A DNA stretch of 60,709 bases from the NCBI RefSeq assembly GCF_014705655.1, contig NZ_JACXIY010000045.1, positions 1 to 60,709 on the forward strand, read 5' to 3'. Positions 40,883 through 49,352 of this stretch are shown piece after piece. Both the position numbers and the translations under genes were made by a program. Under the pieces are notes generated by a model, which searched no databases, was not told where the DNA came from, and was given only the letters and a program-made list of their open reading frames with translations. Each line of letters opens with the position of its first letter. The first letter of the stretch is position 1. Origin of the DNA: Paenibacillus arenilitoris. Lineage in GTDB: Bacteria; Bacillota; Bacilli; Paenibacillales; Paenibacillaceae.

Positions 40883-41578
40883 ATGACGGCGACCAAATCA
40901 TCACGATTGAACATCTATTTGTTAGCCGGTGTGGCAACATCCAACAGCATATTTACCGAATGCAAAATAAAGCTTGAAAAGCTGTTCCGGTCCGACGGTT
41001 ACGATCCGGTGGTGCATGTGCTGTTTCCTTACGGAGACGCAAGCCGGAGCCTCGTCAGACAAGTGCTGGAGGTGCGAAGCGACTTGTCCAACCGGCTGTC
41101 GGCAGGCAGGATCGGGGGACTGAACGCGCTTGGCAAAATCAAGGAAACGCTCACCGGCGACCGGATGCTGCTTATTGGACACAGCGGCGGCGGAGCGGCA
41201 GCCTACCAAGCGGCGAAGCTTCTTTACGAGCGGGATGAAATCGGCGAATTCCGCGTCGTGCAGGTCGGGGCGCCGAAGACGCCGATCGAACCGAAGCTGC
41301 AGGAACGCGTCAGCTATTTCCATTCCATCGACAGCCTGGGCAAGCTGAACGACCCGATCAGCCGGATCGGCACCTGGGGCGGCTGGACGAGAACCGGATA
41401 CCAGATGCCGAGATGGAACCGCATGAAATTCGCGCCGGGCTACGTGGAGGGCATTCCGACGGTAGGCGGCCACGCCGATTACTTCCGCCATACGCATCCT
41501 TTTACGGATCAGGAGAAGGTATGCAATCTGGATAAGACGGTAACCCGGGTGCGCGAGTGGTTGAAAGGGTGGGGCTGA
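40883..41578 (+). CDS. Lipase-like alpha/beta hydrolase
   Basis: 231 aa, no signal peptide. The nucleophile elbow is GHSGGG with Ser101, after strand RMLLIG. His is likely in GGHADYFRHTHPF near residue 205. It resembles short intracellular lipase/esterase-like proteins of Bacilli. ATG 40883 follows CGGAGGG. The substrate is unknown, with no operon partner beyond the possibly cotranscribed hemolysin III gene 64 bp downstream. Confidence 0.8.
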   Translation: MTATKSSRLNIYLLAGVATSNSIFTECKIKLEKLFRSDGYDPVVHVLFPYGDASRSLVRQVLEVRSDLSNRLSAGRIGGLNALGKIKETLTGDRMLLIGHSGGGAAAYQAAKLLYERDEIGEFRVVQVGAPKTPIEPKLQERVSYFHSIDSLGKLNDPISRIGTWGGWTRTGYQMPRWNRMKFAPGYVEGIPTVGGHADYFRHTHPFTDQEKVCNLDKTVTRVREWLKGWG

Positions 41579-41642
41579 TTCGATTATGATGGGAGAAAGC
41601 GGGCGGCGCGGCCGTCCCGCGGACCGGGAGGTGCTTTCTCTT

Positions 41643-42287
41643 ATGGCGAATACCCATACGTACACGAGACGGGAAGAATTGGCCAACGCGATCACGCATG
41701 GCATCGGCGCGGCGCTGAGCGTGGCGGCTCTTGTGCTGCTCGTCGTCTTCGCGGCGGCGAAGGGGACGGCGTTCCATGTCGTCAGCTTTACGATATACGG
41801 CACGGCCATGCTGCTGCTATATGCGGCTTCGACGCTCGTGCACAGCTTTCCGGAAGGGAAGGCGAAGCGGGTGTTCGAATCGCTCGACCATTCGTTCATA
41901 TACGTGTTTATCGCGGGAACGTATACGCCGATATTGTTCCATATCGTCCAGGGCAGGCTGGGCTGGGTACTGTTCGGCATCGTTTGGGGCGCGGCGGCGG
42001 TCGGCGTCGTCTTCAAATCCTTTTTTGCTTCGCGATTTTTGTTCACATCCACGATCGTCTATATCGCGATGGGCTGGATTATCGTCTTTGCATGGAAGCC
42101 GTTGACGGCGCATCTGGCGCCGGGAGGGGTGCAGTTGCTCGTCACGGGAGGGCTGCTGTACACGTTCGGCACGATCTTCTACATGTGGCGCAGCTTTCCG
42201 TACCATCACGCGGTCTGGCATCTGTTCGTGCTGGGCGGTTCCATCGTCCATTTCTTTGCGATCCTGTTATATGTATTGCCTGCATAA
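41643..42287 (+). CDS. Hemolysin III / PAQR family membrane protein
   Basis: 214 aa with seven hydrophobic helices. The family metal-site residues are visible: EELANAITHGIGA at the N-terminus (Glu and His), STLVHSF, DHSFIYVFIAGTYTP, and HHAVWHLFVLGGS near the C-terminus. This matches YqfA/hemolysin III. The cellular role is uncertain; hydrolase activity is known for eukaryotic PAQR relatives. ATG 41643 follows GGGAGGTG; an upstream in-frame ATG at 41586 is less likely. Confidence 0.92.
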   Translation: MANTHTYTRREELANAITHGIGAALSVAALVLLVVFAAAKGTAFHVVSFTIYGTAMLLLYAASTLVHSFPEGKAKRVFESLDHSFIYVFIAGTYTPILFHIVQGRLGWVLFGIVWGAAAVGVVFKSFFASRFLFTSTIVYIAMGWIIVFAWKPLTAHLAPGGVQLLVTGGLLYTFGTIFYMWRSFPYHHAVWHLFVLGGSIVHFFAILLYVLPA

Positions 42288-42288
42288 C

Positions 42289-42349
42289 GAGGGCATCTCC
42301 TTCATGCCAGCGAAGCGCGTCTTCGCTTCAGAAGGGGATGCCTCTTTTT
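42289..42349 (+). terminator. Terminator after hemolysin III
   Basis: GAGGGCATCTCCTT pairs with AAGGGGATGCCTC (with mismatches). An inner AGCGAAG/CTTCGCT hairpin is present, followed by TTTTT. It also faces the convergent lipase gene. Confidence 0.75.
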
Positions 42350-42367
42350 ATCTATAGCGGCAGCCGT

Positions 42368-43189
42368 TTATGCTTGGGCTTCATCGGCCGGACACCAGCC
42401 GGGAGGCTCGGCGCAGACGCTCATGGCGAAGGCGGGTTCCTCGCGGGCGAGATCGGCGAAATAGCTTGACAATAAATGGTTGCCCGCAATGGAGCCCATC
42501 CGGAAGGATCGCTTCACCTCGCCTTTTACATGCATGTAATAGTACGTCTGGTTCGTGTCCGGCGATTGGTAGACGAGCGTCGGCAGATGTGGCACGATGT
42601 CGAACTCGTTCTGAAAGCGCCAATGGGTGCCGACGGTCCCGTTATAGGCGGTCACGAACTTCGGATCGCCGACTCTCGGCGCGCCGAACGTGTAGACAAT
42701 CGGCTCTTTGAACGCGGAATTGGACGCCAGATCGAGCGCCGCCAGCGTCGCGAGCGCGCCGCCGAGGCTGTGGCCGGTGACGAACAGAGGCTTATCTCCC
42801 GGAAGCTGCTTTGCGATATTCATGATTTGGCCGCGCGCCGACATGTAGATGTCGGTAAAGCCCTTATGGGTGAGGCCGGCGTTTTTGACCGGCCGGTACG
42901 TCGTTTGCTGCGCGATGAAATCGGATACCCAATCGACCGCGGAGCCGCTTCCCCGGAAGGCGAGCACGGAAGCGCGATCCGAGGTAAGGGCGAAGCCGAA
43001 CCGTTCCTCGCTGTCGTCGTAAGCCTTCGCCGTAAAGCCGCTCGCCAGCCGGTACGGTTTCGGTACGAGAAACAAGCCGTCCTTGTTATTGAACTGCATG
43101 TACGTTTGTCCGCATACCGCGGCCAAAAACAAGGCGGTCCGAAGATCCAGCTCCTGCGGCCCTTGCCTGTTATGCAACGTCGTTCCCAT
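42368..43189 (-). CDS. Class 3 (fungal-type) lipase
   Basis: 273 aa, no signal peptide. The class 3 signature VTGHSLGGALA carries nucleophile Ser141; Asp of FDIVPHLP and a C-terminal His (AGNHLLSSYF) complete a likely triad. LAFRGSGSAVDWVSDF is the conserved oxyanion strand. It should hydrolyse acylglycerols or phospholipids. ATG 43189 has GGAGGG upstream; the frame extends to 43291 without a ribosome site. Confidence 0.88.
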   Translation of the reverse strand: MGTTLHNRQGPQELDLRTALFLAAVCGQTYMQFNNKDGLFLVPKPYRLASGFTAKAYDDSEERFGFALTSDRASVLAFRGSGSAVDWVSDFIAQQTTYRPVKNAGLTHKGFTDIYMSARGQIMNIAKQLPGDKPLFVTGHSLGGALATLAALDLASNSAFKEPIVYTFGAPRVGDPKFVTAYNGTVGTHWRFQNEFDIVPHLPTLVYQSPDTNQTYYYMHVKGEVKRSFRMGSIAGNHLLSSYFADLAREEPAFAMSVCAEPPGWCPADEAQA

Positions 43190-43337
43190 AGCATCCCTCC
43201 GTTCATGCGCCCCGATTCTATCGATGTTGTATAGTATGACGGAGCCGGCGAATGGGTACCTGCGGATAAGAAATGGACTTTTGCTCTCCATCGCAAGTAT
43301 AATCGGCTTAAGTCAAACGAAAAAGGTGGAATCATTC

Positions 43338-44306
43338 ATGACGCTTCAGGTAGGAATCATTGGCACGGGCTGGTTCGGCATGATGCATGCGCAGAAGCTC
43401 GCGCAGCTCGAAGGCGTGAACGTAAGGGCGTTCACGGCGACGAGCCGGCAGAAGGCGGAGGATGCGGCCCGGAAGTTCGACGACGCCCGCGGCTACGAAT
43501 CCGTCTCGGACATGCTGGACGACCGCAAGCTGGACGCGGTCTATGTTTGCGTGCCTCCGTTCGCGCACGGCGAGATCGAGGCCTCCCTCATCGACCGCGG
43601 CATCCCGTTCTTGGTGGAGAAGCCGATCGGCGTGGACGAGCAAGCGCCGTCCGCTATTTTGAAAGGCATCGAAGAGAAACGCCTCATTACGTCCGTCGGC
43701 TATCATTTCCGCTACATGGAAGGAACGGACCGCGCGAAGGAGCTGCTGCGCGAGCGAACGGTCGGCATGGCGCTCGGCTACTGGATGGGCTCGATGCCGG
43801 GCGTCAGCTGGTGGCGCAAAATGGAGGGCTCCGGCGGACAGTTCGTGGAACAGACGACGCATATCGTCGACCTGCTCCGGTACACGGCAGGGGAAGTCAG
43901 CGAAGTATATGCAGCCTACACCGGACCGAGAATCGATAGCGAGCATGAGGGGATAACCGTTCCCGCCTTCGGCACGGTCACGCTTAAGCTGGCGTCCGGC
44001 GCCGTCGCGACGATCAGCAATACATGCGCGATTCCGGCCGGCGACCGGACCGGGCTGCATCTCTACACGGACGGAGGCGTGCTCGAGCTTGGACACGGCG
44101 GCCTCACGAACATCGAACCGGGACGCCGGACGGAGTACGCGAACCGCGCGAACCCGTACGAGCTGGAGAACGACGCGTTCCTCCACGCGGTTCGGACGGG
44201 GGATGCGTCGCGCATCCGTTCCGATTACGGGGATGCTTGGCGGACGCATCGGGTAACGATGGCCGCGAACGAGTCGGCCCGCACGGGACTGCCCGTCAAG
44301 CTGTAA
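43338..44306 (+). CDS. Gfo/Idh/MocA family oxidoreductase
   Basis: 322 aa with a canonical N-terminus (VGIIGTGWFGMMHAQKL) and an intact EKP motif (LVEKPIG near residue 95). The substrate domain contains YHFRYMEGTDRAKELL and the SGGQFVEQTTHIVDLLRY segment near residue 170, where the conserved His of the family lies. A dehydrogenase of a sugar or related polyol. ATG 43338 follows AAAGGTGG. It is alone with a terminator downstream. Confidence 0.9.
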   Translation: MTLQVGIIGTGWFGMMHAQKLAQLEGVNVRAFTATSRQKAEDAARKFDDARGYESVSDMLDDRKLDAVYVCVPPFAHGEIEASLIDRGIPFLVEKPIGVDEQAPSAILKGIEEKRLITSVGYHFRYMEGTDRAKELLRERTVGMALGYWMGSMPGVSWWRKMEGSGGQFVEQTTHIVDLLRYTAGEVSEVYAAYTGPRIDSEHEGITVPAFGTVTLKLASGAVATISNTCAIPAGDRTGLHLYTDGGVLELGHGGLTNIEPGRRTEYANRANPYELENDAFLHAVRTGDASRIRSDYGDAWRTHRVTMAANESARTGLPVKL

Positions 44307-44332
44307 CCCTATAATGACCTATACAAGAAAGG

Positions 44333-44377
44333 AAGCCGCCTGCCGGATCGAACCGATACCGGAAGAGCGGCTTTTTT
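44333..44377 (+). terminator. Terminator of the 43338 oxidoreductase
   Basis: AAGCCGC and GCGGCTT around an inner CCGGATCG/GATACCGG hairpin, then TTTTT. Confidence 0.88.
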
Positions 44378-44458
44378 AACTTCCGGATGCCAAGATTTGT
44401 ATATCCCATTGCGGGTGGGACCATACTGATTAAAAACGAATGGCAAAGGTGTATGGGC

Positions 44459-44704
44459 ATGGCGGAGAGAATCGTCGTCCTTTGCAGCGCGTTTGCGGGG
44501 ATGCTTCTGTTTGAACGGTTTCATTTGAACAACAAGAGGAGCAAGGGAGAGCGGGCCGCCTATATCTTGCTTCTGCTCGTTTCCTTCTATTTGGGCATGG
44601 ATTACGTCATGGCCAAGGATTGGACGGACTCCTACGATTTGTTTGATTTTGTCTTTGGACGGGCGGCCAAAGCGATCGACGATTTTCTAAACGTGCGAAA
44701 TTGA
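44459..44704 (+). CDS. Small two-TM protein linked to a germination permease
   Basis: 81 aa: two hydrophobic segments (about 3-20 and 34-52) joined by a basic loop (HLNNKRSKGERAA), then an acidic/aromatic tail. ATG 44459 has AAAGGTG 9 bp upstream. The gene ends 17 bp before a GerKB-type permease. Small two-TM D-subunit proteins encoded next to ger operons are known in Bacilli; assignment to that class is inference from size, topology and position only. Confidence 0.65.
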   Translation: MAERIVVLCSAFAGMLLFERFHLNNKRSKGERAAYILLLLVSFYLGMDYVMAKDWTDSYDLFDFVFGRAAKAIDDFLNVRN

Positions 44705-44721
44705 CGGAGGGCAGCGGTTGA

Positions 44722-45843
44722 ATGAACGAGAGCGGAATAGCGAAGCAAAACGTCAATCATTTCCAAATGGGATTGCTGTTCTACGTCTTTATGACGGGTT
44801 CTTCGATCATCAACGTTCCCGGGCCGCTGATAGGCAAGGCGCTTAATGGCGCGTGGTTGTCGCTTCTTCTGTCGGGGTCGCTCGGGATAGGCATTCTGGC
44901 CTGCATTTTGTTCCTTTACCGCCGCTATCCCGATTTAACGTACGTGGAATACAGCCGCAAGCTGATCGGGACGACGCTCACCGCGATCCTCTCGATCTTG
45001 ACCGTGTCGTTTTTTCTGCATATGCAGTCGGCCATCGTCGTGGACGTCGGGCTGTTCATGATCAGCTCCATGCTCAGGGAAACGCCGATCTACGCCTTTA
45101 CGTTCCTGCTCATGGCCGTCTCGGCCGCGACCGCTTTCGCCGGAATCGAAGTGATGGCCAGAATGTTTACGCTCATTACGGCGATGACCGCGTATACGAT
45201 CGTTTTCGTATTTATGCTCGGCATACCCGACTACGATCCGACCTTGCTTTTCCCGATTATGCCGGAGGGCATCAAACCGGTGCTGCACGGCGCGTACTTC
45301 ACGTTCGGCTTCCCGTACGTCGAAGTTTTTTTGTTCGCGATGCTGCTGCCGTTCGTGAAGAAGGAGTCGTCCGGCAAGCTGCCGAAGACGATGATGGCCG
45401 TGCTGGTGTTCAATATTTTCACGTTGTGCTTGTCCGCGATATGCTCCATCATGATATTCGGGCCGTTCGCGGGAGAGAGGACTTACGTTCTATTCTCGCT
45501 GGCAAGGGTCGTCGAATTTCAGGAAATCGTGCAGCGGATCGAATCGGTCATCGGCATGGCGCTCATTCTGGGCTCCTACATGAAAACGACGATTACGTTA
45601 TTCGTCGTAAGCTTGTACGTCAGCCAGCTGTTTCGATTCAAGGACCATCGGACGCTCGTGATGCCCTTTGCCCTGATCGGCTTTCTGCTTGGCCTCGTTA
45701 ATTTCGACAGCGCGATGGAGTGGGTCGGCATCGTCGCGGTCGTCCATCCGGTGTGGGGGACGGCGGCGTTCGCCTTCCCGCTGCTGCTTCTTACGATCGT
45801 GGCGATGTTCAAAAAAGAAAAGCAAAAGAGCGAGCGGCCATGA
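44722..45843 (+). CDS. Spore germination permease, GerAB/GerKB family
   Basis: 373 aa with ten hydrophobic segments (APC superfamily fold, family 2.A.3.9). VNHFQMGLLFYVFMTGSSIINVP at the start is typical of GerKB. GerAB subunits bind the germinant in the spore inner membrane, usually together with GerAA and GerAC, neither of which is encoded here. It is therefore an orphan B subunit. The ATG at 44722 follows GGAGG with a rather long 11-bp spacing. Its stop codon is buried in the terminator stem. Confidence 0.9.
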   Translation: MNESGIAKQNVNHFQMGLLFYVFMTGSSIINVPGPLIGKALNGAWLSLLLSGSLGIGILACILFLYRRYPDLTYVEYSRKLIGTTLTAILSILTVSFFLHMQSAIVVDVGLFMISSMLRETPIYAFTFLLMAVSAATAFAGIEVMARMFTLITAMTAYTIVFVFMLGIPDYDPTLLFPIMPEGIKPVLHGAYFTFGFPYVEVFLFAMLLPFVKKESSGKLPKTMMAVLVFNIFTLCLSAICSIMIFGPFAGERTYVLFSLARVVEFQEIVQRIESVIGMALILGSYMKTTITLFVVSLYVSQLFRFKDHRTLVMPFALIGFLLGLVNFDSAMEWVGIVAVVHPVWGTAAFAFPLLLLTIVAMFKKEKQKSERP

Positions 45844-45870
45844 CCGAATCATGGCCGCTCGCTCTTATTT
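45826..45870. terminator. Bidirectional terminator overlapping the permease stop codon
   Basis: A perfect 18-bp stem (45826-45843 with 45849-45866) around CCGAA, with T-rich flanks. The permease TGA lies within the left arm. Confidence 0.85.
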
Positions 45871-45913
45871 GCGATGGGCGCGCAGGTGCGAGCGCCTGAC
45901 CGGATCCAATCGC

Positions 45914-47101
45914 CTAACGGCGCTTGCGGCTGGGAAGGGGCTTGTCGCCGTCCGCAGCTTCGGGCTTCGCGGCCAGAGGGGCCGTCCGCTCGGCCCGTCT
46001 CTTCCCGCCGGCCCGCCGCGCCCGCGAAGGCGGACCTTCCGAGGCGATCTCGCTCGGCCTGCGCCCGTGCAGCAGATCGCCGGTCCAGCCTTTCTTCCAC
46101 AGCCAAGCATAAATGACGGACGTTACGATCGCGATCGACGTAATCATTCCGGCGAATCCCCACTTGACGTCCTTCCACGGCAAATGGTTGAAGTTGGTAC
46201 CCCAAATCGTGCCCCCGATCGTAGCGGGCAGGAACAGCACCGTAAAGATCGTCAGCGTCTTCATAATATCGTTGCCGCGGAAGCTCGATATGGCATCGTC
46301 CATCGAAATTAACGTATCGATCTCCAGCGCGTAATGCTTCAGGAGCGCATCGATTCGCTCAAGCTTATGCGTAATCCGCTTGAAGCTTTCGGTTTCCGTC
46401 AGCTCCTCCATGAACGCTTCCTTGGCCGCGCCGTGCAGCTCCCTCACCGGGATGAACAAATGGCTCCAATGAAGCAGATCGTAACGCCTTTCGAAAATGA
46501 CGTCGATCAGCACCGTTTTGTTCGCTTGCCGCATCGAGGCTTCCAGCTCGCCCAGCCGGGTCTCGAAGCCGTCGAGCCCTTCATGGAACGTCTCCAGCAC
46601 GATGCCGAGCATGACGAAGAGCGCTTCCGGCGCCGTGCCGCAGCCGGCGAGCTTCGCTTCATGCTCGCCGGATTGCAGGCGCAGCGGAAGGCGAATGTCG
46701 TCATGCATCGTAAGCAGCCGCTTCTGCGACACCCAGAAGTGAAAGGGCTGCACGTCCGATTGCGATTCGGATAATTGAAACATCAGCGTGCCGTACAGCA
46801 GTCGACCCTCCGCCGGATTGTCTCCGATCGATATTTGATTCGTCCGCCTGCCCGCGCATTCGTCGATCCAGGAAGCGCATGCCGGGAACGCCTTTTTCAT
46901 TTCGTCCGCCTGCTCCCGGGCCGCCTCCAGCTCCAGCCGTTCTGCGGCGCTGACCGCCTTCTGCTCCCCGCGCGGGGAAGCGGCGGGCTTCCGGGAAGCT
47001 TTCCGGCTTGGCAGCGCCTCCTGACGAACGGCCTGCCGCTCCTCCAGCTGCAGCACATGCCATTCCCATTCTGAGGGATAGCGAAGCATCCGATGGATCA
47101 T
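45914..47101 (-). CDS. CorA-like divalent cation transporter with altered signature
   Basis: 395 aa. A large cytoplasmic N-domain and the stalk helix (about 230-290) lead to two C-terminal transmembrane segments (about 295-350). The CorA signature YGMNF is replaced by WGTNF (in GTIWGTNFNHLPW), so the selectivity Met is missing. An Arg/Lys/Ala-rich insertion follows the start (about 30-60) and the C-terminal tail is long and very basic (RRAGGKRRAERTAP). Transport is probable but Mg selectivity is doubtful. ATG 47101 follows AGGAGG. Confidence 0.82.
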   Translation of the reverse strand: MIHRMLRYPSEWEWHVLQLEERQAVRQEALPSRKASRKPAASPRGEQKAVSAAERLELEAAREQADEMKKAFPACASWIDECAGRRTNQISIGDNPAEGRLLYGTLMFQLSESQSDVQPFHFWVSQKRLLTMHDDIRLPLRLQSGEHEAKLAGCGTAPEALFVMLGIVLETFHEGLDGFETRLGELEASMRQANKTVLIDVIFERRYDLLHWSHLFIPVRELHGAAKEAFMEELTETESFKRITHKLERIDALLKHYALEIDTLISMDDAISSFRGNDIMKTLTIFTVLFLPATIGGTIWGTNFNHLPWKDVKWGFAGMITSIAIVTSVIYAWLWKKGWTGDLLHGRRPSEIASEGPPSRARRAGGKRRAERTAPLAAKPEAADGDKPLPSRKRR

Positions 47102-47283
47102 CGCTTTGCCTCCTGCTTTGTCCGTAATGTCCAACATCTATTCCTTCATCATAACCTGAAGCGGCAAGATTGCACAACCTAAGCAATAAACGACTTATTC
47201 CGACAGCTTTAGGGCATACCAAGAAGGCCGGAACCATCTCAGACGGCCGACCGCGAGCGCGGGACAGCCGCTCTAACGAAACC

Positions 47284-47303
47284 GCTTTTGCCCGGGCAAA
47301 AGC
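47284..47303. promoter_or_regulatory. Perfect 20-bp palindrome upstream of the stress protein
   Basis: GCTTTTGCCCGGGCAAAAGC lies 17 bp before the start codon, just upstream of the AGGAGG. As DNA it could be an operator; as RNA it would form a hairpin with little or no loop beside the ribosome site. Confidence 0.55.
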
Positions 47304-47320
47304 TTTCAGGAGGAACAGCA

Positions 47321-47878
47321 ATGGCAAAAAAGATCGGCGTATTCGAAACGGAGAGGCAAGCGATCGAGGCGGTTCGGCAATTGGAGCAAGCCGGATTCGT
47401 CCAAGGAGAGCTGCAGGTGCTTGCTAAGGATTCCGAGCATTCCAGACGCATCGAGGCGGAGAGCGGGGTGCACGCCGACGAGCTGCGCGAATTGGCGGAA
47501 ACGTCGGACGGAACCCGCGGCATAGGCAACCTGAACACGATGGCCGCGGCAGGCTTCGGCGGTCTCGGCGCGGCCGCCGCTTACGGCATTTCCGGCTACG
47601 GCACGGCGGCTCTGATCGGCGGCACTTATCCGCTCGCCGCGGCCGCGCTGACCGACGACGATTACGGCTTCCGCGGCGTGCTGCAATCGCTAGGGCTCGG
47701 CGAGGAGGAAGCCCAGCTCTGCTACGAGGAGCTGCGAAGCGGCTCGGTCATCGTCATCGCCCGGAACGACGAGAGCAAAACGCTGCTCGATACGGACGGT
47801 CCGGATCTGTCGCGTCTGAGCGAAGCCGAGGGGATCTTCCGCCAATGCGATGCCAAGACGATCGCGACGGGAGCCTAG
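47321..47878 (+). CDS. General stress protein 17M-like (YflT domain)
   Basis: 185 aa. The N-terminal YflT motif is KKIGVFETERQAIEAVRQLEQAGF. A central Gly/Ala-rich hydrophobic region follows (GFGGLGAAAAYGISGYGTAAL, about 85-115), then a repeat-like second half ending SVIVIARND. In B. subtilis YflT/GsiB-like proteins are sigma-B stress products without known activity. ATG 47321 follows AGGAGG. Monocistronic with a strong terminator. Confidence 0.82.
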   Translation: MAKKIGVFETERQAIEAVRQLEQAGFVQGELQVLAKDSEHSRRIEAESGVHADELRELAETSDGTRGIGNLNTMAAAGFGGLGAAAAYGISGYGTAALIGGTYPLAAAALTDDDYGFRGVLQSLGLGEEEAQLCYEELRSGSVIVIARNDESKTLLDTDGPDLSRLSEAEGIFRQCDAKTIATGA

Positions 47879-47912
47879 CCGAGCCTCGTCTGCCGCCCTT
47901 GCGCGGCACAAG

Positions 47913-47967
47913 AAAAAGCCCCACTTCGGCTGCCTCGTGGGAACGGGTCGCCGGTGGGGCTTTTTTT
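47913..47967 (+). terminator. Terminator of the stress protein gene
   Basis: AAAAGCCCCAC and GTGGGGCTTTT form an 11-bp stem around a 29-nt loop, then further T. It also lies between convergent genes. Confidence 0.88.
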
Positions 47968-48017
47968 GCCGTCAAAAAGACGGCGTCAGCCGTTTAGGCT
48001 TTCTCGCTCTTGTCGTA

Positions 48018-49250
48018 TTATTTCGCCCCCGCCGGCCAGCGGCGGCCGACTCCGATGACGCGTTCGAGCGGATGCGTGCCGCCTGCGATCAGATCCCGCA
48101 ACATGTCGGCGGCAAGCATGCCGTACACCGTGCCGTTGCCGCCGTAGCCTAAGCAATAGTAGACGTTCTTCCAAGCGGGATCCTCTCCGATGAACGGGAG
48201 GCTGTCCCGCGATTCGCCGAAGGTCGCGCTCCATTCGTATTCGGCCGACGCGCTTAGCCCGGGGAACAACGATCGAAGGCGCTGCAGCAGCTTCCCGCTT
48301 CGGGAGCCGAGCGCGTGCCCGCTTTGCACCGGATGCGAGGGCGGCTCGTCGAGCCCGCCGATGATGACCCGGTTATCGGCGGTCGTGCGCATGTACAGGT
48401 ATGGGCGCGCCGTCTCCCATATAAGGAAGCGCTGATGCCAGCTTTGCAGGTCGGGCTGCGGATCCGTAACGATGACGAACGTCCGGTTCAGGTTGGCCAT
48501 TACCGGATTGCCGCGCAATTCGCCCGGCTCGTAACCGACCGCGTAGACGACGTGCTCGGCTTCGACCTCGAAGCCTTCCGCCGTCCGCAGCACGTGACGT
48601 CCGTCCGGGCGCGTCTCGTGCGAGACGATGCCGGTGCGTTCATGGATTTCGGCGCCGCAGCGGGAGGCTTCGCCGGCAGCGGCGTTGACGAACTTGTACG
48701 GATTGAGCTCGGCATCGCCGTGCGTGACGATCGCCCCGGGCTTGCGGAACGGAAAATGGTTGGCGATCGTCTCCGAGGTCCAAAATTCGACGTCGAAGCC
48801 GTACGATCGAAGCGCTTCGTATTCCGCCTTCAGCTTCGGCAGCTCCTTCCCGGTCGAAGCGTAGTACAAGCTGCTTCTGCGTCTGAGATCGACGTCCGGC
48901 GTAAGGGCGGACGCCATCGAGGCCAGCTTGTTCACGCTGTCCCGGCATGACCGGTACAGCGCAACGGCGTCCCGCTCCCCGATTTGGTTGATCAAGTCGA
49001 TTAGCATGACGTCGTTGACGTATTGCAGCATTCCGGTGCTGGCCAAGGTGGTGCCGCCGGCGACACGGTCCCTCTCGAGCAGGACGACCGGGAGACCGCT
49101 GCGGGCGAACGTAAGGCAGCAGGTCGTACCCGACATCCCGCCGCCGATGACCGCGATTTGCGTTTTTTTGTTTTGCCGCAAAGGTTCGTATTGTTGCACA
49201 TGGCTCAGCGTTCCCGGCCAAAATAAGCGGCCGGCGTACAGCTCGGTCAT
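48018..49250 (-). CDS. FAD-dependent oxidoreductase (DAO family)
   Basis: 410 aa. The dinucleotide motif IAVIGGGMSG is at 32-41, followed by LLERDRVAGGTT. A DAO-type middle domain and the C-terminal FAD contact GYGGNGTVYGMLAADML complete it. This resembles glycine/D-amino acid oxidases and the PuuB-like amine oxidases. The substrate is unknown. ATG 49250 (protein begins MTELYAG) follows GGGAG; GTG 49265 is the alternative. The gene is alone, downstream of the AraC gene on the same strand. Confidence 0.87.
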   Translation of the reverse strand: MTELYAGRLFWPGTLSHVQQYEPLRQNKKTQIAVIGGGMSGTTCCLTFARSGLPVVLLERDRVAGGTTLASTGMLQYVNDVMLIDLINQIGERDAVALYRSCRDSVNKLASMASALTPDVDLRRRSSLYYASTGKELPKLKAEYEALRSYGFDVEFWTSETIANHFPFRKPGAIVTHGDAELNPYKFVNAAAGEASRCGAEIHERTGIVSHETRPDGRHVLRTAEGFEVEAEHVVYAVGYEPGELRGNPVMANLNRTFVIVTDPQPDLQSWHQRFLIWETARPYLYMRTTADNRVIIGGLDEPPSHPVQSGHALGSRSGKLLQRLRSLFPGLSASAEYEWSATFGESRDSLPFIGEDPAWKNVYYCLGYGGNGTVYGMLAADMLRDLIAGGTHPLERVIGVGRRWPAGAK

Positions 49251-49352
49251 CGCGATCACTCCCACACGTAGTATTGCCCGCTTTTCCGATTATGAAGCTT
49301 GAAGCGGGCGGGGAGGATTCGAGGTAACTTTCGGGCAACCGCGAGGGCGAAG

